DNA of 64,000 nucleotides from Bifidobacterium imperatoris (lineage in GTDB: Bacteria; Actinomycetota; Actinomycetes; Actinomycetales; Bifidobacteriaceae). Each line of letters begins with the position of its first letter. Within the stretch, counting starts at the first letter, position 1. Location: contig NZ_NMWV01000005.1 in NCBI RefSeq assembly GCF_002860405.1, positions 124,001 to 188,000 of the forward strand. Reading direction: 5' to 3'. The notes below the pieces were generated by a model. That model searched no databases. It was given only the letters and a program-made list of their open reading frames with translations, and had not been told where the DNA came from. Positions 7,720 through 17,400 of this stretch are shown here, piece after piece. The position numbers were made by a program, and so were the translations under genes.

Positions 7720-10143
7720 TCAGAGCACAATAATCGCCGTAATATATGCGATGATTACGGCCGCGAATATCGCATCGCGCCAGCCGGGGGAGAAGACCCG
7801 CCAATGTGTGCGCTGAATTCCCTCCTCGTAACAGCGAGCATCCAACGCCAAACTCAGATTATCCGCATGGCGCAAAGTACCGGCGAATACCGGTACGATG
7901 ATTGCGCTCATCGCCTTGATGCGTTGCATAGGTGACCCGGTCTCCACGGATCCGCCTCGTGCCGCCTGCGCGTCGACGATGGACTTGGTCTCACCGGTAA
8001 GCGTGGGAATGAAGCGCAATGCCAGGCTCATCACCAATGCAATCTCCTGCGTATGCACGCCGACTCGAGACAAAGGCTTCAATAATGCCTCGAACGCGTC
8101 GGTCATAGCTGTGGGCGTTGTGGTATTGAGAAACACGGCACCCAAAATAATCACCAGCGCAAAACGGCAGGCATAGAGCACGGCGATCAATACGCCATCC
8201 GAGGTGATGAGGAGCGGGCCGAAACTCGCCAGTACCGTACCAGTGCGCACCACTATCAGATTGGCAAGGCTCATCAACGCCAGCAAGGCAAGAATCGGAT
8301 GAATCACACTCAACAGTCTCACCGGGTTGATTCGCGCGGCTGCAATCAGCGCCAAATTCACGGCAATGCCCAGTGCAAGCTGTGCTGGTGTGCTGACCGC
8401 AAACATGGTGAACATCGCCGCGAGGAATCCCACCATTTTCACACGCGGATCAAGCTGCTGCACAAAAGAACGATTCTGATGAGCTTTGGTTGCTGCAGGT
8501 GAAGCCGGTACAGCCGTGCCAGCGCTCGCATCGTTGATTTCACGCGAGGTTCCTGCTCCCTGCGGCGGCTCTTCAACTGCGGTTTCATGAGCGTCTGGCA
8601 TGCGTACCACGCGTTGAGCCAGCGCGAACGCCTCCGCACGATCATGCGTAATGATGAATATGGTTACGCCCTGGCGCTGCAATGTGCGAATCAGCTCATG
8701 AATGCGTGCCTTGGCGTGTACATCCAAGCTTGCCGTGGGCTCATCCATAATGAGTACCTCCGGCTGGCAAGCCACTACGCCGGCAATAGCGACCAGACGC
8801 TGCTGGCCTCCGGAAAGATCGAAGGGGGAGCGGTTCGCCAGATGCGCGATACGCAGCATATCCAATGCCTGATGCACGCGGCCCTGCACTTCCGACTCTG
8901 TTAATCCCTGATTGCGTGGCCCATACGCTATGTCTTCAGCAACGGTATCCGCGAACAGCTGATGCTCAGGATGCTGCATCACATAGCCGACGCGCTTGCG
9001 CAATTGCATCAATTGTTTGCGATTTGCGCTTCGCGGCTTTCGCTTGCCACCGCGTTCGAGGGAAAGAGGCACACCGGCCACTTCGATACTGCCGGCAGAC
9101 GGTTTGCCCAATGCGCACAGCAGTTTCGCCAACGTGGATTTGCCGGAACCATTGGTGCCCATCACAGCCACGGTTTCACCGCGCGGAATAGCAAACGAAA
9201 GATTATCGATAACCGTTCGTCCTGAACCGTACCGGAAACTCAGATGCTCAACGCGAATGGCCGGAGCGGAAGCAGCATTGTGAGCGGTATCGTTACGTGC
9301 CGCGTCAGCGTCCGAGCCAAGTAAGGGCAAAGAATCGGAGCCAGCGGTAGTGGTTGCGGTACTGTTCTCCTGTGCGTGCAATTCCTGGGCGACTGCAGGA
9401 TCCGGGCAACTATTAGCGTGGTTTGACTGCACCTGCGGTTGCGCGGCAATTTCAGTAATACGCCCATGTTCCATATGCACCACGCGGTCAGCGTGTGCAG
9501 CCTCTTGCGGATGATGGGTTACATGCACAATCGTGGTGCCGCGAGCATGCAGCGCGTCGAGCACGTTCATGACTTCAGCGCGCGCGGTTTCATCCAACAT
9601 CGCAGTCGGCTCGTCAAGCACCAATATGGCGGGATTCATAGCCAGCATGCCGGCGATGGTGGCACGCTGCTGCTGGCCGCCGCTCATGCGCGTAGGATCG
9701 GAATCGCGGTGAGAAGCCAGCCCCACCGCTTCAAGACTTGCATTAATTCGCTCGCCGATACGAGTGCGCGGAATGCCTAAGTTCTCTGGACCAAAGGCTA
9801 CATCGTCTTCGATTACTGTGGTGACGATTTGATCTTCCGGATTCTGGAATACCATGCCGATGCCCCGGCGGGCGGCACGGTATTCCTCGGCATTCGGACC
9901 AGCTTCCGAAGTATATACGGTATGCCCAAGCAGTGTTATTGCGCCTGCGTCGGGTGCGGTCAGGCCCGCAATCAGCCGGGCCAGTGTGGATTTGCCGGAA
10001 CCGTTGGGACCTACCAAGCACAACCGTTCGCCGGCATATACGGTGAGCGATACATCATCCAACGCCCAGGTTGAGCCGTGGTCATAACTGAATCGAATAT
10101 GGTTGAGCTCGGCGGCTGACATCTGGGCGTCGGATGAATTCAT
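7720..10143 (-). CDS. ECF transporter module: two ATPases fused to the T component
   Basis: An 807-residue fusion. Residues 1-235 form an ABC ATPase (Walker A GPNGSGKSTLA, signature MSGGQQQR, Walker B ILVLDEPT). Residues about 295-535 form a second (GTNGSGKSTLA, LSGGQQRL, VLIMDEPT). Residues about 565-807 form the EcfT membrane subunit with two coupling arginine motifs (AARGGS and DARCYEEG). In most ECF transporters these are three polypeptides. It should energise vitamin import across the cytoplasmic membrane together with the S component encoded 35 bases upstream, whose FMN riboswitch points to riboflavin. A Ser/Asn/Ala-rich linker of about 60 residues separates the ATPases. Confidence is high for the architecture and moderate for the substrate. 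Confidence 0.92.
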   Translation of the reverse strand: MNSSDAQMSAAELNHIRFSYDHGSTWALDDVSLTVYAGERLCLVGPNGSGKSTLARLIAGLTAPDAGAITLLGHTVYTSEAGPNAEEYRAARRGIGMVFQNPEDQIVTTVIEDDVAFGPENLGIPRTRIGERINASLEAVGLASHRDSDPTRMSGGQQQRATIAGMLAMNPAILVLDEPTAMLDETARAEVMNVLDALHARGTTIVHVTHHPQEAAHADRVVHMEHGRITEIAAQPQVQSNHANSCPDPAVAQELHAQENSTATTTAGSDSLPLLGSDADAARNDTAHNAASAPAIRVEHLSFRYGSGRTVIDNLSFAIPRGETVAVMGTNGSGKSTLAKLLCALGKPSAGSIEVAGVPLSLERGGKRKPRSANRKQLMQLRKRVGYVMQHPEHQLFADTVAEDIAYGPRNQGLTESEVQGRVHQALDMLRIAHLANRSPFDLSGGQQRLVAIAGVVACQPEVLIMDEPTASLDVHAKARIHELIRTLQRQGVTIFIITHDRAEAFALAQRVVRMPDAHETAVEEPPQGAGTSREINDASAGTAVPASPAATKAHQNRSFVQQLDPRVKMVGFLAAMFTMFAVSTPAQLALGIAVNLALIAAARINPVRLLSVIHPILALLALMSLANLIVVRTGTVLASFGPLLITSDGVLIAVLYACRFALVIILGAVFLNTTTPTAMTDAFEALLKPLSRVGVHTQEIALVMSLALRFIPTLTGETKSIVDAQAARGGSVETGSPMQRIKAMSAIIVPVFAGTLRHADNLSLALDARCYEEGIQRTHWRVFSPGWRDAIFAAVIIAYITAIIVL

Positions 10144-10178
10144 TGTCGGTAATACTTACTGTTGTTTATGGTCATTAC

Positions 10179-10823
10179 TCACTGCTGCTTGGCGAGCAGG
10201 TTGGAGATTGGCTTGTAAATCAGGAAGGTCACTACAGCGTGGATGGCCATTTTAGCCACGTTGAACGGCAGTAAGATCGGCAGAATCATGGCTGCGACTG
10301 CGGCGTATGACATGTGTGCGTAAATCGGGGTGATTACCAGATTGCCGAGCAGTGCGGCCACGATAGCCAGCACGGCGCCGGCCAGAATGCCGAGAGCCGC
10401 GCCCTTGCGGGAGCGAATCTTACGGTAGATGAGTGATGCCGGAACGGACAGGCACAGTGCCACGAGCACGGCCATCAGCGAACCCCACGGGTCGGCGAAC
10501 ATGTGAGGTACGAAGCCTAGTACGGAAACGATGATGGCGGCGGAGGGGCCGTAGGCGAAACCGGCGATAAGGCACACGATGCCGGACGGGTCGTACTTCA
10601 GCCAAGCCACTGGGGTGATCGGGAATTCGATGAAGCTGGTGACCATAGCCAACGCCACAAACAAGGCGTACATGGCGATGCGTCTGGTGGACCAGCGGCC
10701 GGAATCAGCCACGCCAGTGGAATGCGAGCCGAGTTTGGTGTTCGTGGCCGAGCTGGCTGCGCCTTCTGCTTCTGGTGCGATAGAACGAATAGCTTGCATG
10801 CGAATACGCGAAGATATGCTCAT
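10179..10823 (-). CDS. ribU: ECF S component, probable riboflavin transporter RibU
   Basis: About 214 residues with roughly six membrane helices starting at the segment RIAMYALFVALAMVTSFIEF, followed by KYDPSGIVCLIAGFAYGPSAA, typical of ECF S components (the P-S/T-x-x-P-like loop before a conserved acidic/aromatic helix). The ATG at 10823 was chosen because GAGGG lies 5 bases upstream; the frame's upstream ATG at 10844 lies inside the FMN aptamer. The FMN riboswitch and the following AAT fusion gene form a two-gene riboflavin uptake operon. Confidence 0.85.
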   Translation of the reverse strand: MSISSRIRMQAIRSIAPEAEGAASSATNTKLGSHSTGVADSGRWSTRRIAMYALFVALAMVTSFIEFPITPVAWLKYDPSGIVCLIAGFAYGPSAAIIVSVLGFVPHMFADPWGSLMAVLVALCLSVPASLIYRKIRSRKGAALGILAGAVLAIVAALLGNLVITPIYAHMSYAAVAAMILPILLPFNVAKMAIHAVVTFLIYKPISNLLAKQQ

Positions 10824-10833
10824 CAGAGCCCTC

Positions 10834-10976
10834 GTTTCTTCCATCCGGACTGTAACCGTTGGCTCCGGAATCTCACCGGATCAGCCGCTTTCGCGGGTCG
10901 CGGGCTTCTGCATGCTCCCGTTATGAATCCCGGGTATGCAGTTACCGCCAGTAAGGAATTTCACCTTCCCTGAAAC
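10834..10976 (-). promoter_or_regulatory. FMN riboswitch (RFN element)
   Basis: Read on the minus strand, the leader contains the FMN aptamer landmarks in order: GGTGAAATTCC, TACTGGCGGTAA, AGCCCGCGA, TGATCCGGTGAGATTCCGG, GCCAACGGTTACAGTCCGGAT and GGAAGAA. GTTTC (10976 side) and GAAAC (10838-10834) can close the P1 helix. The ribosome binding site GAGGG (10833-10829) follows P1 directly with no room for a separate terminator, so control is probably at translation initiation of the S component. Confidence 0.93.
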
Positions 10977-11420
10977 TGACAGGCATATTCATACGCCATA
11001 GTGCGTACAGATGCAAGCGATGTTTCATTCTGGGCATAGGCGCGGGTTGCCTGTGGATAGGGGTATGAAAGGTCGGTCGAATTGGTTTAGCTGTACTGAT
11101 AGTTGTCCTGACGCATGTCTACACGCGATTTATAAGGGGAGCATATACCCCCGAACTCTCGGCGTGTCTACGTTTCGGACACTGTCCCATTATGTGCGTT
11201 TTTTATGCTGTGAGCGTTAACAGAAATGTTCATATTAACAGCGTTAATGATTGAAATGCCAATAATCACTTAATTTCCCACGTTATACATATCTCGAAAA
11301 TGTGTTTAGTTAACATGCGGTAATAAAGGGCAAGTCAAGCCTGTTTGTCTAGTTATTTCGTCGGGGGGGGGGTAATCATTGAGGCACTTTCACGAATCGT
11401 TTACGCCGCGATAAGGAGAG
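10977..11420. other. Gene-free divergent region between riboflavin and pilus operons
   Basis: No convincing gene. The left part carries the promoter for the riboswitch operon on the minus strand. From about 11200 the sequence is AT-rich and holds three TTAACA-type words (near 11216, 11237 and 11308) and two AGCGTTAA words (near 11213 and 11242), a possible direct-repeat binding region for a regulator of the pilus operon. The G10 tract at 11363-11372 and AAGGAG at 11413-11418 complete the leader. Confidence 0.5.
11363..11372 (+). repeat. Run of ten G ahead of the pilus operon
   Basis: Ten consecutive G residues lie about 57 bases before the adhesin ATG. Long G runs are prone to replication slippage, and G tracts are known to switch sortase pili on and off in bifidobacteria. 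In the adhesin frame the codon right after the tract is TAA, so the tract is not inside the adhesin coding sequence as it stands; it would act in the promoter or the 5' leader. Confidence 0.85.
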
Positions 11421-11429
11421 GTGGAGAAG

Positions 11430-14400
11430 ATGCGCGTAGGGCCGGTTGTTTTCAGGTCCCGGAATTCCGCGAAGCCGGAAATGCCGAAACACCCTTGGAA
11501 AGGTACTCGTGCCATTGCCGGCGTGCTGGTCTCCGCAATGACGCTGACCTGCGCTATTCCTGCCGCATACGGACAGCCCTCCAGCGGAACCGTTGTATCC
11601 GGTTCCACTTCCGGGGTCACCGTTATCTCCAATGGTTCCGTGGTTACCGACAGCACTGTGGTGTCTGCCGCCGAAACACTGAAGCGTACTGCTGGTGCTT
11701 CCTCCGCGAAGATTCGTACGGTTCATCAGTTCTCTGATGACTCTCAGAGCGCATTTACCACTACCACCATCCTTGATGGAACCAATGGTGCTGCCGATTC
11801 CACTGATAGCACCAGTTCCGCTGATGCAGAACAGTCCGCTAATACTACTGGCGGCAACCAGTCCGGTGATACTTCCGCCACCACGCAGAACTCCAACGGC
11901 ACCGGTGCCGGATCTGATTCCAATACTGCTGCGAATAATGGAAATCAGGCTGATGATACCGCAGCAGATTCCTCTGCTAGCGGACAAACCAACGACTCGA
12001 ACAGCTCTGACGATGCTGCTGACGCCTCCGACAGCAATGCCACCCGCGCTGCTGTCACCGCTTTGGGCGGTCGCGACTTTGAAGGCCAGGCCGTTGCAAC
12101 CATCAACGGCAAAGCCTACATCCTCATCGGCAACGAACAACAGCTGCGCGCCATCGGCTCGAATAAGAAAGTCATCGGTGGCAAGGTATACAAAATCCAG
12201 CAAACCGTGGTCAATACGGGAAGCGTGCTGCTCCCGAAACTCGAATGGCAAGATAGCGGCCCAGAGTCGGTGGCCTATGACGGTGACGCTGATCTCACTG
12301 ATAGCGGCAAACTGCGTGACGAGAATTTTGATGACCATGAAGGCGGTCTGAGCCTTGTTCTGGGTTCAACGCGTACCAAGTACTTCGTCAAGGATGCTGA
12401 GGGCAATCGCTTGAGCGTAACGGATAGTACCTATGGTCCGAATACCGGCCAAAAATACTCCGCCACTGCTAACTACATCATCTTCCGTGATATCGATTTG
12501 AGCTCGGCCAACTGGTCTCCGCTTATGTTCTCTGGCACTATGCTCGGCGCGATCAGTGCTAGCGCGAATCAGGCCGGCAGCCTGTTCGACACGATTGACC
12601 CCGATACACCCGGCGTCAAGAGCAACACCACCAAGCCGGTCATCTCCCACGTCACCGTGAACCAACCGGCCGGCAACCTCGAGGTGGATAAGCAGCAGGG
12701 CATCGGCTTCTTTGCGTCAATCACGAGCACGTCCAGCATAACCAGCAGCGGTAATAACAAAGGTGGTGTGCAAAGCCTCGGTACGGTTACCGTCTCGAAC
12801 CTGAAACTCAGCGATGTGAACGTGGCCAATAATGCCACCGTCGCTCATGTAGATGAGACTCTGGTATCCGGTTTGCTCAAGATAGTTGGCACTCTGCTCG
12901 AACCTTTGCACCTTGGTTTGGATGATTTGCTGACCGTGCATAAGAAGAACCCTTCGAACTTCGCCACAGGCGCTTTTGCCGGCCGTATCTACGGTGATGT
13001 GAAGGTGACTGGTTGCGAGGTTGAAGACGCCACGGTTGCGAATGTTAAAGATATGACCGGTGGTTTTGCCGGCTATGTGGAAGGCGCAACCCGATACGAC
13101 ATCGCTTCAAAGTCGCTAGGCACACTCATCACGGTGCTCACGAATATTCTGAACGTAATTCCATTCCTCGGATTGGGTGATCTTATCGACTGGCTGCTTG
13201 GCAGCACGCTCGGTCTGAACGCTTTGGTGCCGGTTGGCTACTACAATCCGGTGATTTCGGATTCACATGTGACGAATTTCAAGCAAAACACCGTGCTCGG
13301 CAATGTTGATTCCGATTATGCGGGCGGTTTTGTCGGCGCCCAGATTGGCACGATTATTGAGAACTCCTCGGTGAGCTCCAAGAACGGTTTTGCCGCCACG
13401 GCAAAGAAGTACGCCGGAGGTTTTGCCGGTGTAAGCCGCAACGGTGAGGTCGGTGGTCTGCTCAATTCGTTGGGCATTACGATTCTTTCCGCACTGCGCC
13501 CGCAGAGTCTGATTGAAAGCTCGTCGTTGACTTCTGACGGCAAGGTGACCATCACCGCTCAGAATTATGCCGGTGGTTTCGCCGGACGCTTAGCCAACGC
13601 CTATGCGGTGAACGATACACTGAACAGCACTATCGTGGTGACCGCCACGGTTTCCCATGCTGGAGGCTTTACCGGCCGCGCTTCCGCCGGCTGGGGTTTG
13701 GAAGCCGGCACCGATTCCGATGAGAAAACATCGGATACCTCGCTGATCAAACAGCTGACCGAAATTCTTACCAAACTGCTGGAATCCAATCCGGATGGCG
13801 CCGGCGCATTGCTCACCATCGCAGGCGTGAACCCGTCCATTATTCTGGGTGCTCAGATGAGCGGCGATATTACGGTTACCTCTCAAGGCGATTATGCCGG
13901 CGGTATTGTCGGCGCGGGTACTGGTACGGTCATCGGCGATTCCTCTCAAGCTCATCTGGAGAAACTGTCGTTCTGGAATCCGAAACTCAGCAATGCGCGT
14001 AACTTGCCTCAAGAGCGTTCGACTTCACTCAGCGGCATCGCTTCGGTGCAGGCTGATGGCTCATATGCCGGCGGCATTGCAGGTGATCTCCAACCCACCG
14101 AGGTCGTCGGATTGCTGAACAGCGTGGCCAAGATCGGTGATCTCACAACACTGCAGAAGTTCGATCAGTTCGCAGCATTCACTGTGGAGAATGTGCCGGT
14201 CACCGGCCCTGATACCGGTTGGACGGTCGAAGCTGGCAAGTATTACGCTGGCGGTGCCATTGGCTGCGCTTCCGGCGGTGACGTTACCAACGTTCAGCTG
14301 ACCAACGTGAGCAGCGTAACGGCTTCAGGAGAAGCTGGCGGATTCATCGGCTTCTCTGGTCCGGCTGACACGGTTGGTGCTTCCGGACTGAATCTGTTGG

Positions 14401-17400
14401 GCCTCGTTAAGCTCTCCGGCCTGTTGTCTGTGGCGGAATATTCGTCTGTGGAAGTGCTCCAGTCGAATGTTACCGGCGTTGCCAGCGGCCTGACGGTGAC
14501 TGCCTCCGGCAAGGCTACCAATAACGATGTCAATACCTATACGGCTGGTGGCTTCTACGGTCAAGCCAATTCGACCAGAACCCGCGAAAGCCATGTGCTG
14601 AACCTCAAGTCGGTTACCGCCGACAAAACTTTGTCTGATGGCAAGGCTGGTGGTTTCGTTGGCTATTCGACGATTGGCGGTTTGGTGGATGCCATCAGTG
14701 ATTCTGAGGATTCCGGTCTGCTGAACAACCCATCGACTGGCAAGCTGATTTCCGTCAATGATCTGCTCGGTGCGGTGCCGTATCTTATTCCGGACTATAA
14801 GGACACGACGGTCTCTTATGTGAATGGCGGCTCTGTGGAAGCCGATATTGCTGGTGGCTTTGCCGGCAACTTCCAGAGCGGCAAGGTGAACCAGTTCTCC
14901 AGCAAAGAACTGGAAGACGCTGCACTGCAAACGGTGAAGGACCGTGTTGCCACAGGCGATTATGCTGCGGTAACTAATCTCGACCATGTCAGCGGCGGTG
15001 CTTATGCCGGTGGCTTTGGCGGCAAGGTTGTTTCCGGAGCATTGGCTTCCGCTGGTAAGGGTGGCGTCAATGTACTCGGCAAGCTCGGCACTGTGCAGCT
15101 CAGCAATCTGGTGGATCTGGTGCAGGGTTATGTGCCGTATATCTCGTATGCCAGCGTGAAGTCCGACGATTCCACCGTGGAAACTACGAGCGGCAACAAG
15201 CCCACCGACACTAAGAATCCTGGACTTGTGGTGTCCGCCGACCGCATTGATGCCAATGATTCCAACTCCGGTTCCGCTGGTGGCTTCATCGGCTACGGTT
15301 CCGGCGTGCAGGTCTCATATAGCAACGTGACCCAGCTGCGCTATACCAAGGTCACCGAGCCGAAGCAGCTTGAAGGCACTGATGGCGGCACTTATTTCGA
15401 TACCGCCAAGAGCTCCTATGCGGTGAGCGGCAAACGCTATGCCGGTGGCTACATCGGCAAGATGGATATTGGCTCCGCTGCCTCTGTTGGCAATGGTCTG
15501 AGTCTGCTCGGCAAGAGCATCCAGCTCACTGACGTGGCCAAAGTACTTTCCGTTGTCGTCTCCACTATCGAGCACTCCGAAGTGACCGGTGACGCAGCCG
15601 GCTATGCGGTGCTTGCCAGCGATACCAGCGAAGAGAACACTGCTGTTGGAGACGCAACCCCTACACCCGGCAGCAAGGATAATCCGCTTGGTGAAGCCGG
15701 TGGCTTCGCGGGCCGTGTGATGGGCGGTCATATTCAGGACTCCCATGCCCACAACTTCGCGTACATCATCGGCCAGATCACGGCCGGCGGCTATGCGGGC
15801 GGCATTGCGCCAGGTGATGCGGCAAAGATTTTGGGCGATCAATCCTCGATTTTGAATGGTTTGGTCGATACCAGCGAAGCACTGGCCTCGGTATTGCAGG
15901 ACTTCGTGCCGACGATTCGCAACTCCTCTACCGATGCTGTGCCCTGTGGCGGTGCGGTTCGTGCTGAGGCTGTTTCCTCCGACGGCATTCGCCGCGGTAT
16001 GGCAGGCGGATACGTTGGCCATAACGAGGGCGGCCACATTTGGGGCAACAACAGTGCCAGCTGGAAGAGCGAGAACGATTCGAACGGCTACAACGGGCCC
16101 AAGAACAAGGCCTATGCCGCGCGCATCCGTTCCGTCTACGGTGCCGAACTCGCCGGCGGCTTTACTGGATTCATGGAATCCGCCGATACCGCTGAAACCG
16201 GTAGCCTGCACTTGCTGTTCGGCCTGATCAAGGTTGATAACCTGCTCGGCGCGCTGAAAATGGCATACCCGACCGAAGAGCATTCGGAAGTCACCGGTCC
16301 GCTACGCAACCTCGACCTCGACACCTGGAATGCATGGGTGAAGGCCGTGGGCCTGAACGGCGCATACGGCAAGGAATTCGCCGAACTCATTAAGAACTCC
16401 GGCAAAATCGACTCCATCGACAAGCTCAACGACTACATCTATGGTTTCAACGTGGTGGCTGGTCGCAGCGCATATAAGGGCGATGCCGGTCAACTCGACT
16501 CCGGTGTGGCTGGCGGCCATGTGGGTCTGATGCGTACCGGCACCATCACCGATGGTCAGTCGATGGACGTGAAGACGGTGTCCGCATTCCGTGCTGCCGG
16601 TGGTTATGCCGGCACAATGGAAGCCGGAACCGCAGCCCAGTTCGGTTCCGTTCAACTGCTTGGTGATAAAGGCTTGAAGCTGAGTCTTGCTCAAATGCTT
16701 GGCGTGGCACAGGTCTTCGTGCCTGCAGTCAAGGCATCCAGCGTGACTGGCTACCGCAAGGGCATGAAGGTTGCCGCAACCGGCACGGATATCGAACACG
16801 GCACTGGTAACGCTGGTGGTTATGTCGGCCTGGCTGTGGGTGCTCAAATTTGGGGCGACCGCAAGAAAGACGGCAGCAAGGCATCGTCTGTTGATGAAGC
16901 CTTGGGTGCGAACGTAACGAACCTACGTAAGGTGTCCGGTCGCAACAACGTAGGCGGTTACGTGGGTATCGCTACCTCTGGTTCCGTTGCTGACGTGAAT
17001 ACGAATGCCTCGAGTGGCTTCCTGCAAGGCGTGCTCGATACGCTGATCCAGAACGCCAACCCGGGTGGGCTGGTGAACGTGCTGCAGGCTACGGTAGTCA
17101 CTATTCGCGGAGCACACGTAAGCGCTGATGATTCCGATTGGGGCTACACGGTCGAAGGTTCCTACGCGGGGACTGATGGCTCCACGCAGTATGCCGTCAA
17201 CGCCGGTGGTTTCGCTGGTTCGTTGCAGGCTGCGATTTTGGGTGATAAGGATTCGGCCGCCGCAGCCGCCGATGCATCCCAGGATATTGCCTCAGTAACC
17301 GTATCCGACCTGCGCGCAGTGGACGGCGGCCAGTACGCCGGTGGCTTCTTCGGCTTGGCCGACGTGTCCAGTGTGGCTTCGGTGGGTGGCAACACCGCCG

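Noticed and set aside
11363..11375. G tract as an intragenic frameshift switch of the adhesin itself
   Set aside because: In the adhesin reading frame TAA follows the tract immediately, so no tract length can fuse an upstream start to the adhesin.
11345..11737. A 130-codon frame starting at TTG before the G tract and crossing into the adhesin gene
   Set aside because: It lacks a good ribosome binding site and reads the adhesin sequence out of frame; I keep it only as a possible leader in the switch hypothesis, not as a gene.
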